A stretch of 64,000 nt of DNA. Origin: Desulfobulbaceae bacterium UBA2276 (GTDB lineage Bacteria; Desulfobacterota; Desulfobulbia; Desulfobulbales; Desulfocapsaceae). Position numbers and translations under genes: made by a program. A model generated the notes under the pieces. That model ran no database searches. It saw nothing but the letters and a program-made list of their open reading frames with translations, and was not told where the DNA came from. Shown piece after piece: positions 16,439-25,658 of this stretch (position 1 is its first letter; the number at the start of each line of letters is the position of its first letter). The stretch covers positions 1 to 64,000 of the forward strand of contig DDWW01000018.1 in NCBI GenBank assembly GCA_002347085.1, in the 5' to 3' direction.

Positions 16439-17470
16439 TTAGAAATAATCAAGGATAGAGATTTTAGAAACCTTAGAGGTGATGGACAGTGCTGCCTGGA
16501 AGGCAGTCTCCTGCTTGGTGATTTCGGCGAAGGTCTCGATGGCGTCGGCATCCTGGTAGCGGGAGAGGATCTGGTTGAGGTCGATACGCACATCCTCCTG
16601 GTGCAGCATCGCCGTTTCTGCACGGCTGGCGCGGTTGCCAAGCTGGCTGCGGAGGCGGCGGCTCTGGTCGGCGGCAGTGTCGATGTTGTCCATCTGTACC
16701 TGCAGGCCACCTCCCGCACCCAAAGGGTCGTCGACATTGCCGGCGCGCAGGGCCTCTTCTAAGCGGGTGAGCACGCTGAAGATGTCAACCCGTCCTGCGT
16801 CCGAGGCATAGACTGCCGGCGGGGTGGGACCACCGGCCTGCATGGTTGCGTTGTTGATTCCCAGGAATAGATCGTTGCCGGTCAGGGTCGTTTGCAGGTA
16901 TTCGCCTGGGGTGATTTCGAGTTCGGTAGGATTGGCATCGCCCTGGTAGATATAAGGCCAGGTGGTCGAATCGGCCTGGTTGTAAGGCGGGGGTACCGGC
17001 ACCAGAGGGTCGGGGTTGTAATTGGGGTTGGGGACAAAGGGCTTGATGTCTTCCTGGTAGCCACCAAAGATGTACTTGCCATCCACCGTGCCGTTGGCGG
17101 CATCGAGAAGCTCCTGCCGCATTTGATTGACTTCATCGGCAAAAACGGTCATGTCGGCTGGGCTCATGGCGCCGTTAATGGAGTTGATGGTGATCTCCTT
17201 GACCCGTTGCAAGATGTTTTCCACATGCTCAAGATGTCCATCTGTGGCCTCCATCTTGTCAAGTGAGACCCCCATGGTTTCGAGGTAACGATCGGTGCTT
17301 CTGATCTGGGTGCGAGTGGTCAGTACGGGCCGTATGGCGGCTGGATCATCGGAGGGTTTGCTCAGCTTGATGCCGGTAGCACCCTGGGAACGGAGATCTT
17401 CAAGCCTGCTGGTGATTCGGCCAAGATTGGTTTGGAGCATACGGTAGGTGGTGCCATCGGTTACTTTCAT
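16439..17470 (-). CDS. flgL: Hook-filament junction protein FlgL
   Basis: A 343-residue hook-associated protein 3. The N-terminal flagellin-like helices include VTDGTTYRMLQTNLGRI and TGIKLSKPSDDPAAIRPVL. The C-terminal helix contains YQDADAIETFAEITKQETAFQAALSI split over two turns. With FlgK it joins the hook to the filament. It follows flgK by 19 bases in a four-gene late operon. The central region has a Pro-rich insert near residue 165. Confidence 0.95.
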   Translation of the reverse strand: MKVTDGTTYRMLQTNLGRITSRLEDLRSQGATGIKLSKPSDDPAAIRPVLTTRTQIRSTDRYLETMGVSLDKMEATDGHLEHVENILQRVKEITINSINGAMSPADMTVFADEVNQMRQELLDAANGTVDGKYIFGGYQEDIKPFVPNPNYNPDPLVPVPPPYNQADSTTWPYIYQGDANPTELEITPGEYLQTTLTGNDLFLGINNATMQAGGPTPPAVYASDAGRVDIFSVLTRLEEALRAGNVDDPLGAGGGLQVQMDNIDTAADQSRRLRSQLGNRASRAETAMLHQEDVRIDLNQILSRYQDADAIETFAEITKQETAFQAALSITSKVSKISILDYF

Positions 17471-17489
17471 TGTTGTTCACCTGTCTTGA

Positions 17490-18911
17490 TTATCGTTTCA
17501 GGTTCATGAGGGAATTCATCATCTCATCGACCGTGGAGAGGAATTTGGCGGATGATTCAAAGCCGCGCTGGAAGAGGATAAGGTTGATCATCTCTTCATC
17601 GAGTGATACACCAGCCAGTCCATCACGCATATTTTGCAACTGTACCATTGCATCCTCGGCCCCGCCTAACGAGAGTTCGTTCTGATTGGCCATGATGCCG
17701 ACTGTGGCGGTCATCTTACCATAAAAGGCATCAAAATTGTCAGAACCATTGATGAGAGTAGTTTCGCCCAGATTAGCAATGAGCAGGGCGTTACGGTTAT
17801 CGCCAGGGGCAATGGCCGTTGCTGGCGGGACGATGGTGCCGGCCGCAACTTGATTGGAGTCGGTGAGGTCCACGGCGATGTTTCTGGCGGCATCCTTCCA
17901 GAGAGGATCTGTGGCCAGGGGCGGTGGCGGAATAGGGGTGAAGAAGTTTCGGCCGGAGATCGAATCAAGCCCTGCTCCTGCTGTATGGACGGCGTTGACC
18001 GCATTGGTTATCTCGTAGGCCAGTTGATCCAGATTGTCATTGAGCCCGGGGATAACAACGTCACGGATATTGACCAGACCGTAAAACTCTCCGCCTAAGT
18101 TATTCAGGCCTATGTCTCTGGTGACCCCGCCGCTATGCAGCACCAAGTCAAGATCCTGGCCGTTGGGAACCGCCTCGATGGTCATGGGTTCGGTTCCTTG
18201 AACCAGCGGCAGGCCACCCGGAAGCTGAACAGCCATCATGCCCTTGGAATCATAATATGTTTGGACGCCAAGGCTTGAGGCCAACTCTTTAGCCAGCATG
18301 TCACGACGGTCTCGGGCGCTATTGGCGGTTTGGCCTTGAATCTCGACGGTGAAAATACGGGAGTTGAGCTCGGCAATTTCGGTAATTTGGGAATTGACGG
18401 CATCCACCTTGGAAATGAGGGAGTCGTTGATGTTTTGCTGAACCGTGTTCAGGTCGTTGGTGATGGTGTGAAAGTTCTCGGCCAGCAACTCGCCACGTTG
18501 AATAACGATGTCGCGTTCCACCAAGCCGCTGGGGTTGACAGAGAGCTCCTGCCAGGAGTCAAAAAAACTGTCGATTTCCGTGGCCAGGTTATTGTCGGTG
18601 ATGCTGAATACCCGTTCGAGTTCGGCAAGAGGATTGGCTTGACCGCTCTGGAGGCCAAATTCGATGGATTTTTCCTGGAGCTGGTTGGTGACAAAGGTGT
18701 CATGGTCGCGCCGGACATTGGAGACGATAACTCCCTGGCCAATAAAGAAACCGCCGAAATTCATGGAAGGATAGGGCGTGAGTTCCGCGCTTTGCCTTGA
18801 GTATCCAGCGGTGTTGACGTTGGAGATATTGTTGCCGATGATCTCCATGGATTTTTGGTTCACTTCCAGGGAGGTCCTGCCGGCATTGAGGGCGGTGAAT
18901 AATCCAGCCAT
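17490..18911 (-). CDS. flgK: Hook-filament junction protein FlgK
   Basis: A 473-residue hook-associated protein 1. The N-terminal rod-type domain contains LEVNQKSMEIIGNNISNVNT followed by AGYSRQ. The C-terminal domain ends with SLDEEMINLILFQRGFESSAKFLSTVDEMM. FlgK is exported after hook completion and forms the first junction ring. It is the first gene of the flgKL-csrA-fliW operon, with a sigma-28-like promoter 73 bases upstream and AAGGA before the ATG. Confidence 0.96.
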   Translation of the reverse strand: MAGLFTALNAGRTSLEVNQKSMEIIGNNISNVNTAGYSRQSAELTPYPSMNFGGFFIGQGVIVSNVRRDHDTFVTNQLQEKSIEFGLQSGQANPLAELERVFSITDNNLATEIDSFFDSWQELSVNPSGLVERDIVIQRGELLAENFHTITNDLNTVQQNINDSLISKVDAVNSQITEIAELNSRIFTVEIQGQTANSARDRRDMLAKELASSLGVQTYYDSKGMMAVQLPGGLPLVQGTEPMTIEAVPNGQDLDLVLHSGGVTRDIGLNNLGGEFYGLVNIRDVVIPGLNDNLDQLAYEITNAVNAVHTAGAGLDSISGRNFFTPIPPPPLATDPLWKDAARNIAVDLTDSNQVAAGTIVPPATAIAPGDNRNALLIANLGETTLINGSDNFDAFYGKMTATVGIMANQNELSLGGAEDAMVQLQNMRDGLAGVSLDEEMINLILFQRGFESSAKFLSTVDEMMNSLMNLKR

Positions 18912-18983
18912 GTTGTGGGGTCCTTGGTTAGGGAAATAAAATATTACTTATCATACGGGGTTGTTGAGTTCTGTATGCTGATA

Positions 18984-19010
18984 TATCGGTAAAAGATGGG
19001 GGATTGTTTA
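18984..19010 (-). promoter_or_regulatory. Sigma-28-like promoter of flgK operon
   Basis: TAAACAAT, exactly 11 bases, then TACCGATA on the minus strand, a good match to TAAAGTTT-N11-GCCGATAA. Predicted leader about 66 bases. Confidence 0.7.
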
Positions 19011-19717
19011 GGTGCCGTTGCAAAAAGAGCAAGACTCTTCTTGATCTTTTTGCCTGCGCCCCTTGTTCGAATACCCAGTAAGCCGTGGTAACAAAATAAC
19101 ATAGCCATTTGGTTGACAGGAACGGTATAAGGATCTGTAACGAAACGAGCATAAATGGCCAAGTTATTTCGTAACGGTACCTGAGTTGTCAAATGAGCAG
19201 TGTTCTTTTTTGCTTGCAGCGGCATCTGGCAGATACAAGGCGGTGTGATGAAAGAACCATATCCTGTGCTGGAAGGTTGGGATGGAGCTGAGTGGGAAAT
19301 AGAGTTGTGAAGCGGGGGAGGAGCATCCATGAACCGGATTTTTAGGTGGTATATGGGAACCAGAAATGATAGAGGCGGATTACAAACCTGCCTATGGGTT
19401 GGGGAAAATGCAGGATGGGGGATTAAGCCGTTGTAATAAAAATACTCTAAAAAGCAGGGGATAGAAACGGGCGAGGGCCATTAGCGAATGAGCGGGAAGC
19501 ATGCTCATTCACGAACGACATAAGGTGCTGTAATAAAATGAGCAAAAATGCATTGCTTATTCCATAACGGAACCTTGTATGATCGATCGTCGGCAGATGT
19601 AGCCTGCCAGACGCCACGCCAGAAAACAGCAGAACAGATTGCTGTTTTCTGGACGTTGCATAAGAGTCCGTAAGCTGAAAAGAGTAAAAAGAGCCTTGCT
19701 CTTTTCAGCAACGGCCT
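19011..19717. repeat. 700-bp gap with several CCGTTAC-type hairpins
   Basis: No gene is supported. Hairpin remnants occur at about 19011-19060, 19140-19186 (GTAACGAAA with TTTCGTAAC) and 19516-19575 (TGTAATAAAATGAGCA with TGCTTATTCCATAACGG). Intact ones are at 19619-19652 (CCAGAAAACAGCA / TGCTGTTTTCTGG) and 19663-19719 (GCTGAAAAGAG / CTCTTTTCAGC inside CCGTAA / CAACGG). The last hairpin runs into the TAG stop codon of flgN. About 19200-19480 holds nothing recognisable. Confidence 0.65.
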
Positions 19718-20071
19718 CTAAACTCGGCCCGAGAGAAGTCGGCCGTTGACGGGCGCGGCAACGGTGCCGGCGGTTGCGGAATAGGTGGAGGTTACAGTGC
19801 GCTTGCCGAAAAATTCCATGGTTTGCCGGATCCAGCCTAAGGTGGACTTGAACAGATAGGCGTTACGGCGGTTTTCATGGCGAATCTGGGTGGCAATGGT
19901 CTTGTCGGACGGATCGATAGTCTGGGTATGGGCGAGGATCTGCAACAGCTCTTCCTTCTCGGCCATCACTCGGGTCATGGCGGGAAGGTTCAGGATTTTG
20001 GCGCATTCCCGTTCTTCGATGAGCAGGTCACGGAGACGGAGGAGATACTCGTGGGTCGTATGAGTGCTCAT
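19718..20071 (-). CDS. flgN: FlgN-like chaperone for FlgK/FlgL
   Basis: A 117-residue helical protein (LLRLRDLLIEERECAKILN, then MAEKEELLQILAHTQ). The length and helix pattern fit FlgN, the chaperone that escorts FlgK and FlgL. Its ATG overlaps the flgM stop (ATGA), the normal flgM-flgN arrangement. Its TAG stop is part of the arm of a hairpin repeat. Confidence 0.82.
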   Translation of the reverse strand: MSTHTTHEYLLRLRDLLIEERECAKILNLPAMTRVMAEKEELLQILAHTQTIDPSDKTIATQIRHENRRNAYLFKSTLGWIRQTMEFFGKRTVTSTYSATAGTVAAPVNGRLLSGRV

Positions 20072-20364
20072 ATCTGTTTCTCCTCCAGCAGAAACTGCAT
20101 CAGGCTGCTGGCTACCTTGTTGAGATCGGGTTGATAGGAGCCGTCGGCAATCTGGGCCTTGAGTTCCTGAACCCTTTCGTTGCGCTGGGTTTGCATACTC
20201 CCTCCTGTTGCCTGGGCCTTCTGCACATTCTGCAGGACCGATGAGAATTGGACCTGATCCTTGCCTTGACTTTCGCCTGTTTTTTTACCGGCCTGGGTCT
20301 TGTCGGCCTTTTTCATGGCCCCAATTTGAGCAAGTCCGCCAACTCCTAAAAATTCTATACTCAT
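20068..20364 (-). CDS. flgM: Anti-sigma-28 factor FlgM
   Basis: A 98-residue protein with an unstructured Lys/Gln-rich N-terminal half, as expected for a secreted FlgM, and the conserved C-terminal sigma-binding segment VQELKAQIADGSYQPDLNKV followed by a short hydrophobic helix. FlgM holds FliA inactive until the hook is finished and FlgM is exported. It lies between a DUF5610-like gene and flgN, 18 bases after the former. Confidence 0.93.
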   Translation of the reverse strand: MSIEFLGVGGLAQIGAMKKADKTQAGKKTGESQGKDQVQFSSVLQNVQKAQATGGSMQTQRNERVQELKAQIADGSYQPDLNKVASSLMQFLLEEKQI

Positions 20365-20382
20365 AATATCACCTCTCTCTTC

Positions 20383-20976
20383 TTATGCCGGCTGGCCGGA
20401 AGTTGCGTTATCCGCCCAGGCGTCAAGCTTTTCCATTACCGCATCATACGTTTTGTAAGATATGTCAGGGAGTGTTCCCCCAAAGGCCTTCAAGGCCTCG
20501 TTAAAACCCTTGTCCACACCTTCCTTAATTGCTGCCAGTCGGGACGGATCACCGCCAGCCATACCAATGGCAAAATCTACTATACGATCAGAGGTTTGCT
20601 TAACTCCAAAATAACCATCGTCGGCAATTAAGGCCTGGGCATCCTCCTGGGTCAGTTGGCTGATGTCGATTTCCTGGCTGCCGGTGGCAATCTTGAAATC
20701 AACTCCCTGCTCTTTAAGGATATTTAACACTAATCCCCGCAAGAGGTCAAATCCATCGCCCTTGATATTTGGATCCATGGTCAGCGAGCTGGAGTAGGTC
20801 GCTGCACTTTCCTGCCGTTGGCTGATGGTGACGGTATCACTGACAGAAGCACCTTTGATTGTGGAATTTTCATTTGTTACCGGCCCTTGCGTTCCCACCG
20901 GTTGAAGGTGCTTGTTGTTGTGTTGTTGCAGAACTTTGGGGTCAATGTGGGCCTGATTGCTGATGGTGTTAGCCAT
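20383..20976 (-). CDS. DUF5610-like protein heading the flgMN operon
   Basis: A 197-residue soluble protein without signal peptide. The N-terminal 60 residues look disordered. A central helical region (TSDRIVDFAIGMAGGD) leads to a C-terminal part with GVDKGFNEALKAFG and ISYKTYDAVMEKLDAW, which resembles the DUF5610 family found beside flagellar genes. Being first in the operon with the anti-sigma factor and a chaperone suggests a role in late-stage export or regulation, but no function is established. The start has a good GGAGG site. Confidence 0.7.
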   Translation of the reverse strand: MANTISNQAHIDPKVLQQHNNKHLQPVGTQGPVTNENSTIKGASVSDTVTISQRQESAATYSSSLTMDPNIKGDGFDLLRGLVLNILKEQGVDFKIATGSQEIDISQLTQEDAQALIADDGYFGVKQTSDRIVDFAIGMAGGDPSRLAAIKEGVDKGFNEALKAFGGTLPDISYKTYDAVMEKLDAWADNATSGQPA

Positions 20977-21075
20977 GATTTCGCCTCCTTGCGTTGCCCC
21001 CCATGCGTCCGTGCAGGAGGATAATGTGTGCTGTGTTTATGTGGGGGAGAAAAGTAAGTCTCCGCTTATAAACAA

Positions 21076-21102
21076 TATCGACAAGAAAAGGAGGAAAGTT
21101 TA
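21076..21102 (-). promoter_or_regulatory. Sigma-28-like promoter of the flgMN operon
   Basis: TAAACTTT, exactly 11 bases, then TGTCGATA on the minus strand, about 100 bases upstream of the DUF5610-like gene. The -35 box overlaps the end of a hairpin repeat beginning at 21102. Confidence 0.68.
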
Positions 21103-21368
21103 GAGGCCGTTATAAAATAAGCAGCGTTTTTCTGCTTGTTTTGTTACGGCCTCTTATGTCGCTTCAAGAAAATAGCCAATTTCTTTCGGCTGTTTTCTTG
21201 AGCGGCCCTTGTCGAATACCCAACAAGTTGCCAAATAAGCAGTGTTTTTCTGCTTATTCTGTTACGGCCTCTTATGTCGCTTCAAGAAAACAGCCAATTT
21301 CCTTCGGCCGTTTTCTTGAGCGGCCCTTCAAATAAGCAGTGTCTTTTGCTTGTCTGGTTACGGCCTCT
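21102..21368. repeat. Array of three modular hairpin elements
   Basis: Copy 1: hairpin A pairs 21102-21124 with 21132-21154 (AGAGGCCGTTATAAAATAAG arm); hairpin B pairs 21160-21177 with 21188-21204. Copy 2: hairpin A, partial on its left arm (21233-21272); hairpin B (21278-21295 with 21306-21322), differing from copy 1 by two single-base changes. Copy 3: a hairpin A remnant at 21330-21368. Units repeat about every 115 bases between flgJ and the flgMN promoter. Confidence 0.8.
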
Positions 21369-21432
21369 GGCAGATAACATATAAGAGGTCGTTACAAAAT
21401 TATTCCGGCAGCGGCGTATATCATTCCGGCAA

Positions 21433-21750
21433 TCATTTTTTATTTTCGATCTTGCCTTTCATCTGCTGGTACATGGCCTCGCCAATGCCTACGCCCTTAC
21501 CGGCAGCGGTGGACTTCGCTATTTCCATGTCCATCATCTCCTTGTAGAGATCGCTGGCCATATCTTTTTCAAAAAGGCCGCCCTCCGGCACGGTCTTACG
21601 CATGGCCTTATACATCTCCTGGATATAGATGGCCTCAAACTCCCGACAGGATTTGCGTAATGATTGCAAATCTTTTTCTTTTCCGGAGGCAGGTGCCGGT
21701 TTTCCGGTGGCTCCAGCAGGTATATTCAGGGTGTCTATTGTTGATCGCAT
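21433..21750 (-). CDS. flgJ: Rod-binding protein FlgJ, N-terminal domain only
   Basis: A 105-residue protein with the rod-binding FlgJ domain: LRKSCREFEAIYIQEMYKAMR, then GGLFEKDMASDLYKEMMDME and a final AKSTAAGKGVGIGEAMYQQM. The muramidase domain of enterobacterial FlgJ is absent, as is usual outside gamma- and betaproteobacteria, so another enzyme must open the peptidoglycan. Last gene of the fliL-to-flgJ series, 32 bases after flgI. Confidence 0.93.
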   Translation of the reverse strand: MRSTIDTLNIPAGATGKPAPASGKEKDLQSLRKSCREFEAIYIQEMYKAMRKTVPEGGLFEKDMASDLYKEMMDMEIAKSTAAGKGVGIGEAMYQQMKGKIENKK

Positions 21751-21782
21751 TGTTGTCTTGCTGTCCTGGCTCTGCTTGTAGA

Positions 21783-22895
21783 TTAGAGAACAACGAGTTC
21801 GCCCTGCATGGCGCCTGCGGCCTTAATAGCCTGAAAAATGGCAATGAGGTCTCGGGGAGTGGCGCCAAGGGCATTGAGGGCATCGGCGACCGCGCTGATG
21901 CTGACACCTTCTTTGACTACCATGAGCTCACCATCGTCTTCAGTGATACTCACGGTGCTTTGAGGGATGACCACGGTTTCGCCAGGGGCTAAGGGGTTGG
22001 GCTGGACGACATCAGCCGCTTCCTTGATGGTGATAGAGAGGTTGCCATGGGAGACGGCAACGGTTGAGAGTCGCACATCCTGGCCCATGACGATAGTGCC
22101 GGTGCGCTCATTGATGACGACCTTGGCGTTGCTGTCAATCTTGATATTCAGGGATTCAAGCTGGGCGATGAACGGCACGGGCTGGGCCTTGAATGAGTCG
22201 GGGATGGTCACATCGACCGTGGTTGAATCAATGGGGTTGGCGGTGTTCGGGCCAAAGGTGGTGTTGATCGCCTCACTCATGTGTGAGGCGGTGGTGAAAT
22301 CAGCGGCGCGCAGGCGGTAAGAGAGGACGCCGTTTTTGCCGAGCGCGACCGGTACGATCTGTTCAATGATGGCCCCGTTGGCGATACGGCCTACGGTGGG
22401 GTGATTTTTCTGGATCGTGGCTGCTTTGCCGCCGTAAGAGAAGGCTCCGATGGTCATGGGGCCTTGGGCCACGGCGTAGACCTTGCCATCCGGCCCTTTC
22501 AGAGAGGTCATGAGCAGATTGCCACCGGCCAGATTTACGGCATCTCCGATAGAGGCAACCATGACATCAATGGTGGAACCTGGTTTGGCAAAAGGCGGCA
22601 GAGCGGCGGTGACCATGACTGCTGCCACATTTTTTGATTTTATCTTGTCAAATTCGACAGGATTGATGGTGATGCCTTGACGCACCATCATATTATAGAG
22701 GGCCTGACGGGTGAAGAGGACTTTTTTCAGGTCATCACCAGTTCCGTTCAGGCCGGTTACCAATCCGTAGCCGATCAGTTGATTCTCGCGCACTCCCCCT
22801 AATTGGGCGATGTCTTTGATCCTGGTGCCGGTCGCAGTCTGGGCCAGTACTGCCGAGAAGAAAAGCAGGAAGCTGAATACTTTTATAACTTTCAT
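21783..22895 (-). CDS. flgI: P-ring protein FlgI
   Basis: A 370-residue periplasmic ring protein. A signal peptide (KVIKVFSFLLFFSAVLAQ) precedes the mature start TRIKDIAQLGGVRENQLIGYGLV. Later landmarks are LPPFAKPGSTIDVMVASIGDA and the conserved end VADALNALGATPRDLIAIFQAIKAAGA. It forms the rod bushing in the peptidoglycan layer. The ATG at 22895 is chosen because it gives a signal peptide; the frame is open further upstream into flgH. Confidence 0.95.
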   Translation of the reverse strand: MKVIKVFSFLLFFSAVLAQTATGTRIKDIAQLGGVRENQLIGYGLVTGLNGTGDDLKKVLFTRQALYNMMVRQGITINPVEFDKIKSKNVAAVMVTAALPPFAKPGSTIDVMVASIGDAVNLAGGNLLMTSLKGPDGKVYAVAQGPMTIGAFSYGGKAATIQKNHPTVGRIANGAIIEQIVPVALGKNGVLSYRLRAADFTTASHMSEAINTTFGPNTANPIDSTTVDVTIPDSFKAQPVPFIAQLESLNIKIDSNAKVVINERTGTIVMGQDVRLSTVAVSHGNLSITIKEAADVVQPNPLAPGETVVIPQSTVSITEDDGELMVVKEGVSISAVADALNALGATPRDLIAIFQAIKAAGAMQGELVVL

Positions 22896-22974
22896 GATGG
22901 GGTGCCGGTTTTGTGCTGGTTTTCTCCTGGCTCCGTCGCATGGGAACCATGAGTATTCAAAGAAGTCAGGTAAT

Positions 22975-23670
22975 TCAGAACGGCCAGATATTGTCAATAA
23001 TTCTGGTGCCCCAGCCTGGATTCTGCTTGTCGCTGACCGCGCCCTTGCCGGTGTAAGAGATTCGGGCATTCAGGACATGTTTGGAGTCAATGGTGTTATT
23101 GGCCATGATGTCAACCGGGCGGACAATGCCTGTTAAATAAATGACCTGGGTCTCGTCGTTGACCCTGACCTCTTTGCCGCCTCTGATTTTCAGGTTGCCA
23201 TTAGGGTAAACCTGGATGACCTGGGTGGTAAGCGAGGCGACCAGGTCTTCTTTACGGACGGTCTTACCCGCGCCCTTAAAGGAGTTGGCAAAATTGGCCT
23301 CGAGCATGGTGGTCAAGTTGATGTTGGGATTCTGGGCGATCATATCGGAGTTTTCAATACCCATCAGGTTGGGAATACCAGCGGTGAGGGAGCTGTCCCG
23401 ATTAGAATTGGTGGAGGCCTCCTTGCTGGCGCTCGCCTTTTCCGAGATGGTGATGGTGACAATGTCGCCGGTGGTTCTGGCCTTGAGGTCGGCATAGAGA
23501 GAGTGCTGTTCGCCGGGCCAGAGCGAGCCGTCCGAGGCCGTACCGGTGGTGTCGGTCTGGATTTCTTCTATGGGCTCGGGAATAGTAACCATCTGTTCGT
23601 GCGGTTGGGCGCAAGAGGTGAGGAGACCGCTGTAAAGCAGGCCGAGCAGCAGGAGCGATAAGGGTTTCAT
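22975..23670 (-). CDS. flgH: L-ring lipoprotein FlgH
   Basis: A 231-residue outer-membrane ring protein. The N-terminus KPLSLLLLGLLYSGLLTSC is a lipoprotein signal with lipobox LTSC. Family landmarks are GSLWPGEQHSLYADLKARTTGD near residue 50, VVRKED-type strands, and a C-terminal ARISYTGKGAVSDKQNPGWG. The stop is 79 bases before flgI. Its start directly follows the flgA stop. Presence of FlgH indicates a diderm envelope. Confidence 0.95.
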   Translation of the reverse strand: MKPLSLLLLGLLYSGLLTSCAQPHEQMVTIPEPIEEIQTDTTGTASDGSLWPGEQHSLYADLKARTTGDIVTITISEKASASKEASTNSNRDSSLTAGIPNLMGIENSDMIAQNPNINLTTMLEANFANSFKGAGKTVRKEDLVASLTTQVIQVYPNGNLKIRGGKEVRVNDETQVIYLTGIVRPVDIMANNTIDSKHVLNARISYTGKGAVSDKQNPGWGTRIIDNIWPF

Positions 23671-24693
23671 TTAGATTTGTACCTCGACAAGTCCGGGTGC
23701 GGTCACGCGGGCGAAGATTTCTTTGTCGGAACTGGTGTTTTTGACCTTGATGATCTGATCTTGCTTGCCGTCAGTTTTGGCGATACCGCTGGCGGTAAGT
23801 TCCAGGCCGTCTTTTTGGCACAGGATCTTTACCAGCCCTCCTTTTTTAACGATCGGAGGGAATTCTATTGCTGTCAGCTCGACTACGGCCCCGGCCTTGA
23901 TATTGCGGAGCAGCTTTTTACCAACGACCTGGTTGAGTTGCAGGCAAGGCACCCGGAGGTCGGAGAGATCGCGCGGCTCCATTTGAATTTGGGGGGCGGT
24001 GATCAGGTCGTCGCGTTGCAGGCTGGACGCGGCTACGGCCACGAGGGCTATGGCCTCCAGGGTGCCGCGGACAGAAAAGTTTTTGATGACCTGGTTATCA
24101 ATCCGGCCAATGAGCGTGAAGCGGTTGCTGCCGATAAGCTCAGGATTTGAGGGGGTAACTTCCCATTTTATATCCCCGATGGGGACCAGAAAAGGTAAGG
24201 GCGGGTCTTTGGGGGTAAAGGTGTATTGGGCCTTGGGGAGTTCTTTGGCGCGCTCGCTTATATAGGCCTCGATGATTTCCTGAATTTTTTGGGCGGTCAG
24301 GGTGTTGCCCGAGCGTTCTACAGTCACCGAGGGGGCCCCGTGCCATGTGATTTCCGCTGGGGTAGCAAGTGTATTGATAAGTTTTTTGGAGATACTGTGC
24401 GTGTCAAGGACGATTTTTTGTCCGGCATCCGGGCTTGCGGCTACGGACTGGCCGGCCAGGGCCTTGGCCAGCTCGGAATCGCTGTTTATGGTAGCGATTT
24501 CTGCCAGGGTGATAGAGGCACCGGGTACGGTGGCGGCCCCGCGGAAGGTGATGTCAAAGGCCTGGACAGGGGTGGCCATTGCCAAAATCAGCAGAGTGAT
24601 GAACAGGAAGAGTTGTCCATAGGCATGGCTGTTTGACCTTCGGTCTGGGCACTCTTTGCGATCTTCTCGTCCTGTTGTAGATGCCGTTTTCAT
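23671..24693 (-). CDS. flgA: P-ring assembly chaperone FlgA
   Basis: A 340-residue periplasmic protein. The N-terminal extension precedes a membrane or signal segment (LFLFITLLILAMATPVQAFD). The C-terminal SAF-type domain (about 200-340) contains RDLSDLRVPCLQLNQVVGKK and ends with the KVKNTSSDKEIFARVTAPG pattern. FlgA helps FlgI assemble around the rod. ATG at 24693 is used; a TTG at 24708 is in frame and closer to an AGGA, so the start is uncertain. Confidence 0.92.
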   Translation of the reverse strand: MKTASTTGREDRKECPDRRSNSHAYGQLFLFITLLILAMATPVQAFDITFRGAATVPGASITLAEIATINSDSELAKALAGQSVAASPDAGQKIVLDTHSISKKLINTLATPAEITWHGAPSVTVERSGNTLTAQKIQEIIEAYISERAKELPKAQYTFTPKDPPLPFLVPIGDIKWEVTPSNPELIGSNRFTLIGRIDNQVIKNFSVRGTLEAIALVAVAASSLQRDDLITAPQIQMEPRDLSDLRVPCLQLNQVVGKKLLRNIKAGAVVELTAIEFPPIVKKGGLVKILCQKDGLELTASGIAKTDGKQDQIIKVKNTSSDKEIFARVTAPGLVEVQI

Positions 24694-24720
24694 GGATGAT
24701 GGGTACAAGTCCTGTCAGAA

Positions 24721-25506
24721 TTAAACCAGATTATTGGTGGTCTGCATCATCTCGTCGGAGGTCTGGATCGATTTGGAGTTGATCTCGTAGGCCCGTTGAG
24801 TGGTGATCATCGAGGCCATTTCCTCCACGATATTGACGTTTGAACCTTCAATGTAGTTCTGGGCCAGGGTGCCATAACCATCAGAGCCAGGAGTTCCGGT
24901 CTGTGGGGTGCCGGAAGATGCTGATTCGACGAAGAGATTTCGGCCCACAGACAAAAGACCTGAATTGTTGGTGAAGGTGGCGGTTTCCAGGGCGCCGATT
25001 TCGGTGCTGACGGTATCTTCACCAATAATGGCGCTGATTATACCGGTTTCGCTGATCGTAACTTGTCTGGAGCCATCAGGAATAGTAATCGCCGGCATGA
25101 TGGGGTAGCCATCGGAGGTGGTCAGGCGGCCATCGCCGTCTCTTTTGAAGGCGCCGGAGCGAGTGTATGCGGTGGTGCCATTGGGCATTTCCACTTGAAA
25201 GAAACCCATGCCTTCCAGGGCCACATCTAATTCGTTGCCGGTCTGGATTATGTCGCCTTCGGTAAAGACCTTCTGCACCGCGGCAGGACGAACGCCCAGA
25301 CCAATCTGGATGCCGGTGGGAGACTCGGTGTCGGCGGAGGACTGGCTTCCCGGTACCTTCATGATCTGATACATGAGATCTTGAAAGTCGGCGCGGCTTT
25401 TTTTGAATCCGGTGGTGGAGACGTTGGCCAGGTTATTGGCAATGACATCCATGTTGAGCTGTTGACCTGTCATACCGGTTGTTCCGGTCCAGAGTGAGCG
25501 AATCAT
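24721..25506 (-). CDS. flgG: Distal rod protein FlgG
   Basis: A 261-residue rod protein. It begins MIRSLWTGTTGMTGQQLNMD with the NNLANVSTTGFKKSRADFQDL motif and ends EMASMITTQRAYEINSKSIQ. The central FlgE/F/G-like domain carries ALEGMGFFQVE. It forms the distal rod inside the P and L rings. It follows flgF with a 152-base gap in which no gene is present. Confidence 0.96.
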   Translation of the reverse strand: MIRSLWTGTTGMTGQQLNMDVIANNLANVSTTGFKKSRADFQDLMYQIMKVPGSQSSADTESPTGIQIGLGVRPAAVQKVFTEGDIIQTGNELDVALEGMGFFQVEMPNGTTAYTRSGAFKRDGDGRLTTSDGYPIMPAITIPDGSRQVTISETGIISAIIGEDTVSTEIGALETATFTNNSGLLSVGRNLFVESASSGTPQTGTPGSDGYGTLAQNYIEGSNVNIVEEMASMITTQRAYEINSKSIQTSDEMMQTTNNLV

Positions 25507-25658
25507 TGGTCGTGTCCTTATTGTGTGAGATCAATTGAAAACAGGTGACTGTTCAGGTAGATCGGTTGAAGGCTGAAGCAACAACCATGCGCATGGCGCA
25601 CCCTCCAGCCGAACGAAGGATATTGCCTTCAGTCTTCAGCCTATCGACCTTCATCCTC

